A DNA stretch of 64,000 bases from Corynebacterium afermentans subsp. lipophilum (GTDB taxonomy: Bacteria > Actinomycetota > Actinomycetes > Mycobacteriales > Mycobacteriaceae): contig NZ_CP046530.1 in the NCBI RefSeq assembly GCF_030408375.1, forward strand, positions 496,001 to 560,000, in the 5' to 3' direction. The notes beneath the pieces are model-generated. The model was not told the DNA's origin. It worked only from the letters and a program-made list of their open reading frames with translations, and did not search any database. Each line of letters begins with the position of its first letter. The stretch's first letter is position 1. Made by a program: the position numbers and the translations under genes. This document shows, one piece after another, positions 1-8,619 of the stretch.

Positions 1-366
1 CCGCTGGTGGTCAGCCTCGACGCCGTGGGTGAGCCGGACGAGAAGGGCATGCGCCAGGTCATCCTGACTGTCAACGGCCAGGTTCGCCCGATCACCGTGC
101 GCGACGAGTCAGCTGAGTCCACCGTGGCCGAAGTGGAGAAGGCCGATTCCTCGAACCCGGGCCACGTGGCAGCCCCGTTCGCCGGTGCCGTCACCGTCAC
201 CGTCAAGGAGGGCGACGAGGTCAAAGCCGGCGACCCAGTGGCTTCGATCGAGGCGATGAAGATGGAGGCTGCGATCTCCGCCACGAAGGACGGCACGATC
301 GAGCGCGTCGCGTTCACCCAGCCGACCAAGGTGGAAGGCGGCGACCTGGTGGTGGTTATCGCCTAA
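1..366 (+). CDS. pyc: pyruvate carboxylase, C-terminal end (5' end outside window)
   Basis: Only the last ~121 codons are present; the reading frame is open from base 1. Pyruvate carboxylase makes oxaloacetate from pyruvate, bicarbonate and ATP in the cytoplasm (anaplerosis). What is visible is the end of the carboxyltransferase/linker region and the biotinyl carrier domain, with the biotin-attachment motif EAMKMEA (target Lys codon near base 259). The domain closes on a typical VVVIA tail. The identification as pyruvate carboxylase rather than another biotin enzyme rests on the linker segment (VILTVNGQVRPITVRD) and on gene order in corynebacteria, where pyc lies upstream of accBC. A strong hairpin follows at 384-415. 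Confidence 0.9.
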   Translation, partial: PLVVSLDAVGEPDEKGMRQVILTVNGQVRPITVRDESAESTVAEVEKADSSNPGHVAAPFAGAVTVTVKEGDEVKAGDPVASIEAMKMEAAISATKDGTIERVAFTQPTKVEGGDLVVVIA

Positions 367-383
367 GCGGGGAGCGTTGTCAG

Positions 384-420
384 CACCGCGCGGACCGTTG
401 AGCGGCCGCGCGGTGTTTGC
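384..420 (+). terminator. probable rho-independent terminator of pyc
   Basis: CACCGCGCG (384-392) pairs perfectly with CGCGCGGTG (407-415). It is followed by TTTGCTTT. It starts 17 bases after the pyc stop codon. Confidence 0.7.
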
Positions 421-440
421 TTTGCGGTCCGGGTTTTACG

Positions 441-487
441 GATCTGCTAGTTGCCCGACCAAGGCTGCGTGGGGGAACTAGCAGATC
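441..487. repeat. inverted repeat GATCTGCTAGTT, CTAGCAG-word family
   Basis: GATCTGCTAGTT (441-452) is perfectly inverted at 476-487 around a 23-base loop. The CTAGCAG/CTGCTAG word is shared with the two hairpins at 6176-6215 and 6272-6308. A 16-bp direct repeat, CGGCGCGGTCGAGCAC, follows at 495-510 and 511-526. The element fills the space between pyc and a convergent acetyltransferase gene. Confidence 0.7.
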
Positions 488-539
488 TGCTACCCGGCGC
501 GGTCGAGCACCGGCGCGGTCGAGCACCGGCGGCACCGGC

Positions 540-1043
540 CTAAGCGGTGAAGTCCTCCACGTCGACGACCATGACGTCGTCTTCGCCCTCGACGTTTGTG
601 AAGCCGAACTTCTCGTAGCGGTGGCGCGCCCGGTCGTTGTCCGGGTCCACCCACAGCGCCACCTTGGGCGCGCCCTGGCGCTTGGCCAGCTCCACCGCGG
701 CCTGCAAAAGCCGCACCGCGAGCCGGTTTCCCGCGTAGCGGTTTTCCACCGCGATGGCGATTTCGGGGATGTTGGGGGCGAGGTTCGCGTGGCCGTCGTC
801 AGGCGATTGCCAGTACCGCAACCACACGCCACCTGCAGGCACATGGAATTGGTCGAATGCGACGATGCCGCTTTCGCGCTCCGGGTCCCACTGGCCCACA
901 TACGTCTCGGCGCCGTCGCGCTCGTCGTGGCCGATGTCGCCATCCTCGTCGCCGAAGACGTCGGCGAGGTAATTTAGCCGCCGCAGATAGGTGCGGTCGG
1001 ACTCCGTGGCCTCGCGCAGTTGGAACTCAGGTGTGTAATCCAT
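540..1043 (-). CDS. GNAT-family N-acetyltransferase
   Basis: 167-residue protein of the GNAT fold, which transfers an acetyl group from acetyl-CoA to an amine; the substrate is unknown. The acetyl-CoA loop is recognisable near residues 100-110 (ENRYAGNRLA). It is followed by the helix and the terminal NDRARHRYEKFGF segment (residues 137-148) typical of the family. The ATG at 1043 is preferred over an upstream start at 1166, because the extra residues are low-complexity and overlap the divergent protease gene. Only 23 bases separate it from that gene's start codon, so the promoters must overlap. Codon use is like its neighbours. Confidence 0.8.
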   Translation of the reverse strand: MDYTPEFQLREATESDRTYLRRLNYLADVFGDEDGDIGHDERDGAETYVGQWDPERESGIVAFDQFHVPAGGVWLRYWQSPDDGHANLAPNIPEIAIAVENRYAGNRLAVRLLQAAVELAKRQGAPKVALWVDPDNDRARHRYEKFGFTNVEGEDDVMVVDVEDFTA

Positions 1044-1066
1044 GCGCACCACGTTAATCTTTTGCC
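1044..1066. promoter_or_regulatory. compact divergent promoter region
   Basis: Two start codons face away from each other 23 bases apart (1043 minus, 1067 plus). On the plus strand TAATCT (1055-1060) lies six bases before the ATG, which suggests a leaderless mRNA for the protease gene. Confidence 0.45.
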
Positions 1067-1996
1067 ATGCTTCGACGCATTTGCCTATCGACGTCCACCG
1101 CCCTGGCCCTCGCCGCAACCCCGGCATACGCCGTGGCAGCGCCCGTGGTGAACGACGCCCCGCCAACCACCGGGGCTGCGTCGGGCGCCACCCCCGTAGT
1201 GGCCCAGGGCGACGTGGTTGACGTTGTGGGCAAAGGCCGCTGCACCATCGCGTTCAACGACCGGGGCCAAAACGTCAGCTACACCGCCGGGCACTGCGGC
1301 GAAAAGGGCGACCGCGCCATTGTGGTGGGGAAGGGGTTCCGCGCCTCCGGCACGTTCCACCCGTCGTCGGCGATGAACGCGGACGAGGGCACCGCCAACG
1401 ACTGGGGCGTGATCCGCTGGGCCGACGGCGTGAAGCTGGGCGAAAACGGCATCACCGGCGACGAGGTGGTGGCGCCGTCGCTGATGCGCTCGGGCGACCC
1501 GGTGTGCGTGTACGGCGGCACCAGTAAAAAGACCACCTGCGGCAGCTTCGCAGGCGCCATCGGCAACAACCTCTACTGGGACGGCCCGTCCGGTAAACCC
1601 GGCGATTCCGGCGGCCCGGTGTGGGTGGAAGGCAAAGGTTTTCTGTCCATCTACACCGGCGTGAGTCTAGCGGTGGGCAGCAAGGGGGAGGAGGCCCGGC
1701 TCAACCGCAGCTCCGTGCCCGCCAACGGCCCGCAGGTGAGCCCCGAAGAGGAAATGGAGCTGCTGGCGGAGGCGAAGCGCATCACCACCCCGGTGGTGCA
1801 CGAAACGGCGGTGCCCGGAGGCAAGCCGGAGCAGGTCAAAAACGGCGGCAGCTCGGACATGAGCGCGGTGGGAATCACCGCGATCGTGCTCGTCGCCCTC
1901 GCCGGGGTGCTGTTCGCGCTGCCGCAAATTGTCGGCGCACTGCCGCCGCAGTACCGCGAGCCCGCGCTGCGGATCATGCAGGGTTGGGGTACCTAG
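1067..1996 (+). CDS. secreted trypsin-like serine protease with C-terminal membrane anchor
   Basis: 309 residues. A signal peptide (residues 1-22, ending AYA) is followed by a chymotrypsin-fold domain with a visible catalytic triad: His76 in TAGHC, Asp112 in NDWGVI and Ser181 in GDSGGP. Cysteine pairs are at 59/77 and 147/158. After the protease domain there is a linker, then a hydrophobic segment near residues 267-290 (VGITAIVLVALAGVLFAL) and a short tail. The enzyme is probably tethered to the outer face of the cytoplasmic membrane or released by processing. The substrate is unknown. The gene stands alone, convergent with accBC (stop codons 9 bases apart). Confidence 0.85.
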   Translation: MLRRICLSTSTALALAATPAYAVAAPVVNDAPPTTGAASGATPVVAQGDVVDVVGKGRCTIAFNDRGQNVSYTAGHCGEKGDRAIVVGKGFRASGTFHPSSAMNADEGTANDWGVIRWADGVKLGENGITGDEVVAPSLMRSGDPVCVYGGTSKKTTCGSFAGAIGNNLYWDGPSGKPGDSGGPVWVEGKGFLSIYTGVSLAVGSKGEEARLNRSSVPANGPQVSPEEEMELLAEAKRITTPVVHETAVPGGKPEQVKNGGSSDMSAVGITAIVLVALAGVLFALPQIVGALPPQYREPALRIMQGWGT

Positions 1997-2004
1997 CGGA
2001 ACGG

Positions 2005-3789
2005 CTACTTCAGCTCCATCAGCACGGCGCCTTTGTTCACCTGGCCGCCAACCTCGACGGCCAAGCCGGTCACGGCGCCGGCCTTGTGGGCCTTCACCGG
2101 GTTTTCCATCTTCATCGCTTCCAGCACGAGTAGCACGTCGCCCTCGGCGACCTCCTGGCCTTCCTCCACGTTGACCTTGATCACGCTGGCCTGCATGGGG
2201 GAGGCGACGGCGTCGCCGGAGACGGCTGCCTTGTTCGCGCGGCGCTTCTTCGGCTTGCGCTTGGCCGGGCCTGCCGCGACGAGCTCCTCGGGCAGGGCCA
2301 CCTCGATGCGGCGGCCGTCGATCTCCACGGCGAAGGTGCGGCGGTCAGGGGCCCCGGTGTCCGCATCCGCGTCCTCGTCGGTCGCCGGGGTGGACGGCAG
2401 CTCGCCGTCCCACTCCTCCTCGATCCAGCGGGTGTAGACGCTGAAGCCGTCCTCGTCGCCGACAAACGCCGGGTTGTTCAGCATGGCCTGGTGGAACGGG
2501 ATCACGGTGGGGAAGCCAGCCACGACGTACTCGCGCAGTGCGCGGCGGGCGCGCTCGATCGCCTCCCGGCGGGTGCGGCCTGTGACGATCAGCTTGGCCA
2601 GCATCGAGTCGAACTGGCCGCCCACCACGGAGCCCGCGCGCACGCCGGAATCCACGCGCACGCCGGGGCCTGCCGGTTCGGCGTAGGCGGTGACGGTGCC
2701 CGGTGCCGGCATGAAGTTCGCGGCCGCGTCCTCGCCGTTGATGCGGAACTCGATGGCATGGCCGTGGGCGGCGGGGTCGCCGTCGAAAAGCAAAGGCTCC
2801 CCGCGGGCGATGCGGAACTGCTCACGCACCAGGTCGATACCGGTGGTGGCCTCGGTGACGGGGTGCTCCACCTGCAGGCGGGTGTTGACCTCCAGGAAGG
2901 AGATCAGGCCGTCGGAGCCGACCAGGTACTCCACGGTGCCCGCGCCGAAGTACCCGGCCTCGCGGCAAATGGCTTTGGCGCTGGCGTGGATGCGCTCGCG
3001 CTGCTCGTCGGTGAGGAACGGCGCCGGGGCCTCCTCCACGAGCTTTTGAAAACGGCGCTGCAGGGAGCAATCGCGGGTGCCCACGACCACGACGTTGCCG
3101 TGCTGATCCGCCAGCACCTGGGCCTCCACGTGGCGGGCCTTATCCAGGTAGCGCTCCACGAAGCACTCGCCACGGCCGAACGCCGCGGTGGCCTCGCGGG
3201 TGGCGGACTCGTACAGCTCCGGGATCTCTTCAAGCGTGTAGGCGACTTTCATGCCGCGGCCGCCGCCGCCGAACGCGGCCTTAATTGCCACCGGCAGGCC
3301 GTGCTCTTCGGCGAAGGAGACCACCTCGTCCGCGCCGGCAACCGGGTCCTTCGTGCCCGGCGCCATCGGTGCCTGCGCGGCCTCGGCGATGTGGCGGGCG
3401 GTGACCTTGTCGCCCAACGCGGCGATCGCCTCGGGGGAGGGCCCGATCCAGGTCAGGCCAGCGTCGATGACCTTCTGCGCGAACTCCGCGTTTTCCGACA
3501 GGAAGCCGTAGCCCGGGTGGATCGCGTCTGCACCGGACTTCTCCGCCGCAGCGAGGACTTTGTCCATGTCCAGGTAGCTTTCAGCCGTGCTCGAACCGCC
3601 GAGCGCGAAGGCCTCGTCGGCCAGCTGCACAAACGGCGCGTCCGCGTCCGGCTCGGCGTACACGGCGACAGACGCGATGCCCTCGTCCACACACGCGCGG
3701 ATGACACGCACGGCGATCTCGCCGCGGTTCGCCACCAGCACCTTGGTCACGCTGTTCGGCAGGTCTTTAGTCGCTGCAGTGGTAGGCAC
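2005..3789 (-). CDS. accBC: acyl-CoA carboxylase alpha subunit (biotin carboxylase + biotin carrier)
   Basis: 594 residues. The ATP-grasp biotin carboxylase domain ([17 protein letters not shown] near the start, GGGGRGMK loop, [14 protein letters not shown]) occupies about 1-450. After a lysine-rich linker comes the biotinyl domain with EAMKMEN (Lys560). It charges biotin with CO2 for the AccD carboxyltransferases, giving malonyl-CoA for fatty acids and carboxylated acyl-CoA for mycolic acids. Length and linker match corynebacterial AccBC. The start is a GTG at 3789; a GTG 13 codons further in is also possible. The partner subunits accD and accE lie at 9.7-11.5 kb and the biotin ligase birA at 15.3 kb. 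Confidence 0.95.
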   Translation of the reverse strand: MPTTAATKDLPNSVTKVLVANRGEIAVRVIRACVDEGIASVAVYAEPDADAPFVQLADEAFALGGSSTAESYLDMDKVLAAAEKSGADAIHPGYGFLSENAEFAQKVIDAGLTWIGPSPEAIAALGDKVTARHIAEAAQAPMAPGTKDPVAGADEVVSFAEEHGLPVAIKAAFGGGGRGMKVAYTLEEIPELYESATREATAAFGRGECFVERYLDKARHVEAQVLADQHGNVVVVGTRDCSLQRRFQKLVEEAPAPFLTDEQRERIHASAKAICREAGYFGAGTVEYLVGSDGLISFLEVNTRLQVEHPVTEATTGIDLVREQFRIARGEPLLFDGDPAAHGHAIEFRINGEDAAANFMPAPGTVTAYAEPAGPGVRVDSGVRAGSVVGGQFDSMLAKLIVTGRTRREAIERARRALREYVVAGFPTVIPFHQAMLNNPAFVGDEDGFSVYTRWIEEEWDGELPSTPATDEDADADTGAPDRRTFAVEIDGRRIEVALPEELVAAGPAKRKPKKRRANKAAVSGDAVASPMQASVIKVNVEEGQEVAEGDVLLVLEAMKMENPVKAHKAGAVTGLAVEVGGQVNKGAVLMELK

Positions 3790-3881
3790 GAAGCAATCCC
3801 GTCCTTACAATCGGAAAAACAAACCGTTAGAAACGTCGGACAAACGTCGAACCATGTTACAGCGACACCGCGCCGACGCGC

Positions 3882-4766
3882 TTATTCAGCAGCGTTTTCG
3901 GGCGCGCCGCCCTTGACCACCGGCATGCGCACCATGTTGCCCCATTCGGCCCAGGAGCCGTCGTAGAGCGCGACGTTGGTGAAGCCCAGGATGTGCTTGA
4001 GCACGTACCACGTGTGCGAGGAGCTCTCGCCGAGCTGGCAGTACACCACCGTCTCGGCGTCCTTGTCGAAGTCGGCGTAGATCGCCTGGATGTCCTCCAG
4101 AGAGCGGAAGCGTGCGTTGGGGAACACTGAGCGGCCCCACGGCACGTTCACCGCGCCGGGGATGTGGCCCTGGCGCAGCGACGGTGCGGAGCAGGACTCA
4201 GGATTCGGGTCTTCGCCCAGGTAGAGGGGGGCCGGACGGGCGTCGATAAGCTGCGCTGGTGTGCGCTCCAACAACTCCGAAGCAAAGGCGCGGAAGGGCG
4301 CATCCTGGCGCTCAACCACCGGGTAGTCCGAGAGCGGGTAGTCCGGCACCACGAAGGAGGTGTCGCGCTCTTCGCCCATCCAGGCGTCGCGCCCGCCGTC
4401 GAGAAGCCGCACGTCCGGGTGGCCGAACAGCTCGAACACCCACGCGGTGTAGGCGGCCCACCAGTTGGAGGAGTCGCCGTAGACCACCACAGTGTCGTCG
4501 CGGTTGATGCCGCGCGAGCGCATCAGTTCCGCAAATGCCTCGCCGTCGATGAAGTCGCGCACCAGCGGGTCGTTCAAATCCCGCTTCCAGTCAATGCGGA
4601 CCGCGCCGGGGATGTGGCCGATGTCGTAGAGGAACGCGTCCTCGTCGCTTTCCACGACCTTCAAACCCGGCACGCCCAGGCGGGCGGACAGCCACGCCGC
4701 GGAAACGAACTTTTCGGGGTGCGCGTACTGCTGGAACTGCGGGGTGTCGTCGAGCTCGATGCCCAT
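3882..4766 (-). CDS. thiosulfate/3-mercaptopyruvate sulfurtransferase (two-domain rhodanese)
   Basis: 294 residues with two rhodanese domains. The N-terminal domain is inactive. The C-terminal one carries the active-site cysteine Cys243 in VYCQLGESSSHTW, the loop seen in mycobacterial CysA/SseA-type enzymes. It moves sulfane sulfur from thiosulfate or a related donor to an acceptor in the cytoplasm. The start at 4766 is chosen because it has an AAAGG ribosome binding site and begins the conserved rhodanese N-terminus; an upstream start at 4883 would add unrelated residues. It lies directly upstream of accBC on the same strand, 92 bases apart, an arrangement known from other corynebacteria. 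The motif GTCGATAAGC occurs inside at 4242. Confidence 0.88.
   Translation of the reverse strand: MGIELDDTPQFQQYAHPEKFVSAAWLSARLGVPGLKVVESDEDAFLYDIGHIPGAVRIDWKRDLNDPLVRDFIDGEAFAELMRSRGINRDDTVVVYGDSSNWWAAYTAWVFELFGHPDVRLLDGGRDAWMGEERDTSFVVPDYPLSDYPVVERQDAPFRAFASELLERTPAQLIDARPAPLYLGEDPNPESCSAPSLRQGHIPGAVNVPWGRSVFPNARFRSLEDIQAIYADFDKDAETVVYCQLGESSSHTWYVLKHILGFTNVALYDGSWAEWGNMVRMPVVKGGAPENAAE
4242..4251 (+). repeat. over-represented motif GTCGATAAGC, representative site
   Basis: First of 14 exact copies. Plus orientation at 4242, 11186, 18347, 20629, 28615, 36410, 47365 and 51415. Minus orientation (GCTTATCGAC) at 6111, 11496, 17677, 37268, 42744 and 49326. The variant GTCGATAGGC is at 1083 (minus), 13401 and 40052. 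Thirteen of the 14 exact copies are preceded by C (CGTCGATAAGC). See findings. Confidence 0.85.
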
Positions 4767-4869
4767 GGCGGCAACCTTTCTTCTCGCTCGTGTGCGGTGT
4801 GTAAAACCACCGTCAACGATACAGAAACGAATGCGGGGAGCTTGATGTGTTTGGCCGAGAAATACGGCG

Positions 4870-4885
4870 GTGTGAACTTGCACAC
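4870..4885. promoter_or_regulatory. GTGTG-N6-CACAC palindrome in a divergent intergenic region
   Basis: GTGTGAACTTGCACAC forms a short dyad between the sulfurtransferase and the ATP-grasp gene. It resembles a CRP/GlxR half-site pair, but the spacer is two bases shorter than in the GlxR consensus. I therefore call it only a possible operator. Confidence 0.3.
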
Positions 4886-5039
4886 TATCAAATCGCTCGT
4901 CCGGTGGAACTCACTGCCGCCGGTTAAAGTCGGAGGTAGGAACACACAGGTTACGGCCCGTTTGTTCTGGGTATCTGACCAGCCCCGGCGGCACCGGCAT
5001 GTGCGTGGCGCGGGGCGTGAACCATGAAAGGGACCAACC

Positions 5040-6101
5040 GTGCACAAGGCGATTGTTGTCTTCGAGGTCGAAGGCGGCTCCGACAAGTCCTTCGACGGCC
5101 ACCGCAAGGACACCATGCCCATCGTTAACGCCATCAAGGAAAAGGGCTGGGACTCCGAGGTCGTCTACTTCCGCCCGGAGTGGGCAGACGACCTGTTCAC
5201 CTACGTTTCCGAGAACTTCGACGCCTACATCTCCCGCGTGAACCCGGGCAACATCCCGGGCGGCGAGCAGGGCTACTTCGACCTTCTGACCCGCCTGTCC
5301 GAGGCCGGCCTGGTGGGCATGTCCACCCCGCAGGAGATGATCTCCTACGGCGCCAAGGACGCCCTGGTCAAGCTGAACAAGACCGACCTTGTGCCGGAAG
5401 ATACCGCCGCGTACTACGACGTGGAGGAGTTCCACAACACCTTCCCGAAGTCCCTGTCCTACGGCGAGCGCGTGCTCAAGCAGAACCGCGGCTCCACCGG
5501 TTCCGGCATCTGGCGCGTGCGTCTTGCCGACGAGTCCCTGGCCGAGTCCGTCGAGCCGGGCACCGCCCTGCCGCTGGACACCAAGCTCAAGTGCACCGAG
5601 GCCGTGGACAACCACACCGAGGACCGCGAGCTCGGCGAGTTCATGGACTTCTGCGACCAGTACATCGTCGGCGACAACGGCATGCTCGTGGACATGCGCT
5701 TCATGCCGCGCATCGTCGAGGGCGAGATCCGCATCCTGCTGGTCGGCCCGCACCCGGTCTTCGTCGTGCACAAGAAGCCGGCAGAGGGCGGCGACGCGTT
5801 CTCCGCGACCCTGTTCTCCGGCGCGAAGTACACCTACCAGAAGCCGGAGGAGTGGCAGGAGCTCGTGGACATGTTCGCTGAGGCCCGCCCGGTCATCGCC
5901 GAGAACCTCGGCGGCGACAACATCCCGCTGATCTGGACCGCGGACTTCATGCTCGCCGACGACGACGAGACCGGCGAGGACACCTACGTCCTCGGCGAGA
6001 TCAACTGCTCCTGCGTCGGCTTCACCTCCGAGCTGGACATGGGCATCCAGGAGATGGTGGCCGACGAGGCCATCAAGCGCGTTGAGGAGAAGCACGCCTA
6101 A
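5040..6101 (+). CDS. ATP-grasp-like protein, Cj0069 family
   Basis: 353 residues, GTG start with an AAAGGGA ribosome binding site. The middle contains a nucleotide-binding loop of ATP-grasp type (VLKQNRGSTGSGIWRV, residues 145-160). The C-terminus has the metal-binding Glu/Asn strand LGEINCSC. Together these suggest an ATP-dependent ligase. I recall the family name Cj0069; no reaction is established to my knowledge. The N-terminus (KAIVVFEVEGGSDKSFDGHRKD) is strongly conserved in corynebacteria. The gene is monocistronic and ends at a strong terminator. Codon use is highly biased to preferred C-ending codons, which suggests high expression. Confidence 0.75.
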   Translation: MHKAIVVFEVEGGSDKSFDGHRKDTMPIVNAIKEKGWDSEVVYFRPEWADDLFTYVSENFDAYISRVNPGNIPGGEQGYFDLLTRLSEAGLVGMSTPQEMISYGAKDALVKLNKTDLVPEDTAAYYDVEEFHNTFPKSLSYGERVLKQNRGSTGSGIWRVRLADESLAESVEPGTALPLDTKLKCTEAVDNHTEDRELGEFMDFCDQYIVGDNGMLVDMRFMPRIVEGEIRILLVGPHPVFVVHKKPAEGGDAFSATLFSGAKYTYQKPEEWQELVDMFAEARPVIAENLGGDNIPLIWTADFMLADDDETGEDTYVLGEINCSCVGFTSELDMGIQEMVADEAIKRVEEKHA

Positions 6102-6134
6102 GGGCGTTTCGCTTATCGACGTCTCAAGCGCCCC

Positions 6135-6172
6135 ACCGCCCCGGCCCGCAGCACGCGGGACCGGGGCGGTTT
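6135..6172 (+). terminator. rho-independent terminator after the Cj0069-family gene
   Basis: ACCGCCCCGG with CCCGC pairs with GCGGG and CCGGGGCGGT around an AGCAC loop, followed by TTTG. The motif GTCGATAAGC (minus orientation) lies just before it at 6111-6120. Confidence 0.75.
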
Positions 6173-6175
6173 GTG

Positions 6176-6215
6176 CGGATCGTCTAGCAGCCACAATGAC
6201 CTGCTAGACGATCCG
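6176..6215. repeat. 15-bp perfect inverted repeat, CTAGCAG-word family
   Basis: CGGATCGTCTAGCAG (6176-6190) is perfectly inverted at 6201-6215 around ten bases. It is a second hairpin just downstream of the terminator, with no T-run. Confidence 0.75.
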
Positions 6216-6271
6216 TTTCTTATTGGCCCCCATCTCCAACATCACCTGGGGAAACAGGTCGCCGGGTGCGT

Positions 6272-6308
6272 GATCGTCTAGCAGCATTCGTTGCGGTGCT
6301 AGACGGTC
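6272..6308. repeat. inverted repeat GATCGTCTAGCA, CTAGCAG-word family
   Basis: GATCGTCTAGCA (6272-6283) is inverted at 6297-6308 with one mismatch. It reuses the word of the hairpin at 6176. Between the two lies CACCTGGGGAAACAGG, which contains the CCTGGG core seen in other repeat elements of this window. Confidence 0.7.
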
Positions 6309-6314
6309 CGCCGG

Positions 6315-7037
6315 TTAGTTGAGCAAGTAGCCGACGGGGTAGTTCCAGCTTTCGTTGAACTTCTCGGTGTCGCCCGCGAAAGCTTCAACGCCGCTGTGGG
6401 TTGCGCGGATGTCGGCGGAGTAGTGGTTGGTAAAGCCGTCGGCGGTGTACTGGCCGCGCTCGGACCACTCAATCGTGGCGCCGCCGTTTTCCAGCGGGGT
6501 GACCTGGTCGATCCGGCCGAAGAGCTTCACCTCGCTCGCCGGTTCGCCGTTCACGTACAGCGCTAACCCGTCCGCGATCGATGCGGCAGTGCCCTGCGGC
6601 CTATCTGCGTTTCCGAGCGAGCCTTTGAAGGTGATCCAGCTCAGCTTGGCGCACGGGTCGTACTGGTTGTCGATGTCTTCGATCCAGTAGTTGTTGTCGG
6701 ACCCGTTATCTGCCGGCATGCGGCCCGGGGCGGTGCCGGTGGCGTACTGCTGGCGCGGATCGGTGGGCAGGCTGGCGCAGTTGTCGCCCTCGGGTGCTGC
6801 TGCGGCAGGAGGGGCGGCCTCGCCGGCCGGCGGCTGCGCGGCAGCCTCGGTGACGGTCTTTTCCTGGATTTTCTCCTGGGTCACCGTCTCCGCCCCGGCG
6901 CCGCCGATGGACGCGGTGACAGTGGGCGCCTTCCCGCCGGTATCCGCTGTCGTGTCTTCCGTGGCGCTGCACGACGCAATCGCGAGCGTCGCCGGAACTG
7001 CAATGAGTAGCTTGGTCGCTTGGTTGATTCGCGTCAT
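6315..7037 (-). CDS. lipoprotein, probably LppP/LprE family
   Basis: 240 residues. A lipoprotein signal with lipobox LAIASC (lipidated Cys23) is followed by a long Thr/Ala/Pro-rich linker to about residue 85. A compact domain follows with DPCAKLSWITFKGSLG and a C-terminal strand-rich segment. The pair of cysteines and the DPC-LSW signature fit the actinobacterial LppP/LprE lipoprotein family, of unknown function. It is anchored outside the cytoplasmic membrane. The gene lies 6 bases downstream of the DUF3151 gene on the same strand. A TACCCT box eight bases before its ATG, inside the end of that gene, suggests its own leaderless transcript. Confidence 0.65.
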   Translation of the reverse strand: MTRINQATKLLIAVPATLAIASCSATEDTTADTGGKAPTVTASIGGAGAETVTQEKIQEKTVTEAAAQPPAGEAAPPAAAAPEGDNCASLPTDPRQQYATGTAPGRMPADNGSDNNYWIEDIDNQYDPCAKLSWITFKGSLGNADRPQGTAASIADGLALYVNGEPASEVKLFGRIDQVTPLENGGATIEWSERGQYTADGFTNHYSADIRATHSGVEAFAGDTEKFNESWNYPVGYLLN

Positions 7038-7043
7038 ACCTCG

Positions 7044-7442
7044 TTAGGGTAGGAGCTTTGCCACGCTTTGCGGGTCGGCGTCAGAAAGCATCTGGCGGCA
7101 ACGGTCGTATTCTGCCTGGTCACCGATAGCCTGTGAGGTTACTGCCAACATCGCAATGGCCTTCAACACGCCCTGATTCGGCTCGTGCGAGGCGGGGACC
7201 GGGCCCCAGCCCTTCCAGCCGTTGGCGCGCAGGCGGTCCAGAGAACGGTGGTAGCCGGTGCGGGCGTACGCGTAGGCGATGAGCTTGTCGCCGTCGCTCA
7301 GCTCGCGTTCCGCGCGGGCGGCCCAGACGGCGGGGGAGTCGGGGTGGGCGAGCGCGGTGTCGTCGGCAAGCAAATCCTTGCCCGCGGCCGGATCGGCGGG
7401 CAGCTCGATGGGCTTCGGGGCGAGCATGTCGTTGATTTCCAT
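7044..7442 (-). CDS. DUF3151 family protein
   Basis: 132-residue cytoplasmic protein conserved across actinobacteria. The recognisable core is AYARTGYHRSLDRLRANGWKGWGPVPASHEPNQGVLKAIAMLA, described here by its position at residues 57-99. The fold is predicted all-helical and no enzymatic residues are evident; function is unknown. The ATG at 7442 is selected over the ORF start at 7556. It begins the conserved MEINDMLAPKP sequence and has TAGCCT seven bases upstream, as expected for a leaderless mRNA. Head-to-head with the ankyrin-like array. Confidence 0.85.
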   Translation of the reverse strand: MEINDMLAPKPIELPADPAAGKDLLADDTALAHPDSPAVWAARAERELSDGDKLIAYAYARTGYHRSLDRLRANGWKGWGPVPASHEPNQGVLKAIAMLAVTSQAIGDQAEYDRCRQMLSDADPQSVAKLLP

Positions 7443-7549
7443 GGCCGCCAGGCTACTAGTTTCCTGGGAGCCCGTGCCGGGCCCGGCATTCGCGCATATT
7501 GTGGAGCGCGTAACCCGATGTGATCTGCGTCCCACACCGAGGAGCACCA

Positions 7550-8071
7550 ATGGCAAGCCCGCTGTACGTCGCCCAAAGCGGCACCTACGAGGAGTTTCTG
7601 GAGGTCTACGACCCGGAAGCGCACGACGCGACGGAGATGCTGTGCGCGGGACTGATCAACCGCGACCCGGAGGCGCGCGAAAAGATCAGCAACGACATGC
7701 TGGACCGCGGCGCCGATGCGACGGTGGTGGATTACGGGCAGAACACGTTGACGCTGCTGCTCAGCCACGACCGGCTCGCTGAAGGCGACCCGACACTGGC
7801 GCACCGGCTCATCGACGGCGGTGCCGACGTGGACTTCCGAAACAGCGGAGGCGATGTGCCCATTCGGCTAGCAATTCGTATCCGCGTCGACGACGACGAG
7901 CAGCGCCGCCCGCTGTACGAGGCATTGTTCGCTGCAAACGTGGACTTGGACGAGCCGTCGAGTGTCCGCAACCCGATAAACACGATCGGGAAGTGGCTGC
8001 GCATGAACGTGGACGGACGCCCCGGCAAACTCGATGTCCTGGACGAGTTTCTCAAGGCCCGAGGCTACTAG
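7550..8071 (+). CDS. ankyrin-repeat-like protein, copy 1 of a tandem array
   Basis: 173 residues, no signal peptide. Two ankyrin-like motifs are visible: RGADATVVDYGQNTLTLLL near residues 53-71 and GGADVDFRNSGGDVPIRLAI near 89-108. The N-terminus MASPLYVAQ.GTYEEFLEVY is shared by all three copies. Ankyrin repeats bind proteins; partner and role are unknown. Start chosen at the ATG with GAGGAGC upstream. Copies 1 and 3 are nearly identical at DNA level over the first ~230 bases, which implies recent duplication or gene conversion. Confidence 0.75.
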   Translation: MASPLYVAQSGTYEEFLEVYDPEAHDATEMLCAGLINRDPEAREKISNDMLDRGADATVVDYGQNTLTLLLSHDRLAEGDPTLAHRLIDGGADVDFRNSGGDVPIRLAIRIRVDDDEQRRPLYEALFAANVDLDEPSSVRNPINTIGKWLRMNVDGRPGKLDVLDEFLKARGY

Positions 8072-8080
8072 GAGGTTCCC

Positions 8081-8608
8081 ATGGCAAGCCCGACGTACAC
8101 GGCGAAGAAGGGCACCTACGAGGAGTTTCTCGAGGTGTTCGACCCAGAGGTGAACGACCCGACGGACATGTTGTTTAACGGGCTCACCAACATGGATCCG
8201 GAAACCCGCGCCGCAATCTGCAACGACATGTTGGACCGGGGCGCGGATGCGTCGAGAGTCGAATACGGGCAGAATGCGCTGACTGTGCTGCTAGGCAGGC
8301 ACCGTCACCTGGGGTCCGGTGATGCGGCGCTTGCGCAGAGGCTTGTCGACGGGGGCGCCGACGTGAACTACCGCGAACGACGTGGATCCCTGGTGGCGCA
8401 GCTGGCGGTTGAGATCCGGGTGGACGACGACGAGCAGCGTCGACCGTTGTACGAGGCCCTGTTTGGGTCAGGTGAGCTGGATCTGGACCTGCCATACACC
8501 GTGCACGACCCGGTCATGAGCATCGGGGAGTGGATGCGCATGAACACCGACCACCGTCTGGAAAAGCACTACGTCCTCGACGAATTCTTGAAAAGCAGAG
8601 GTTACTAG
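8081..8608 (+). CDS. ankyrin-repeat-like protein, copy 2 of a tandem array
   Basis: 175 residues, paralogue of the genes on either side and the most diverged of the three (ML.NGLTNMDPETRAAICNDMLDRGADAS in the first half). Same two ankyrin-like motifs. The ribosome binding site AGGAGG overlaps the previous stop codon region; the spacing of 9 bases implies co-translation. The second half differs from copies 1 and 3 in the segment before the terminal LDEFLKSRGY, which is conserved. Function unknown. Confidence 0.75.
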   Translation: MASPTYTAKKGTYEEFLEVFDPEVNDPTDMLFNGLTNMDPETRAAICNDMLDRGADASRVEYGQNALTVLLGRHRHLGSGDAALAQRLVDGGADVNYRERRGSLVAQLAVEIRVDDDEQRRPLYEALFGSGELDLDLPYTVHDPVMSIGEWMRMNTDHRLEKHYVLDEFLKSRGY

Positions 8609-8619
8609 AAGGAGCACTT

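Noticed and set aside
2491..3966. Plus-strand 491-codon frame opposite accBC
   Set aside because: Shadow frame running across two genes, no protein character.
4870..4885. GlxR (CRP-type) binding site
   Set aside because: The dyad GTGTG-N6-CACAC has a shorter centre than the TGTGA-N6-TCACA consensus, so it is kept only as a possible operator.
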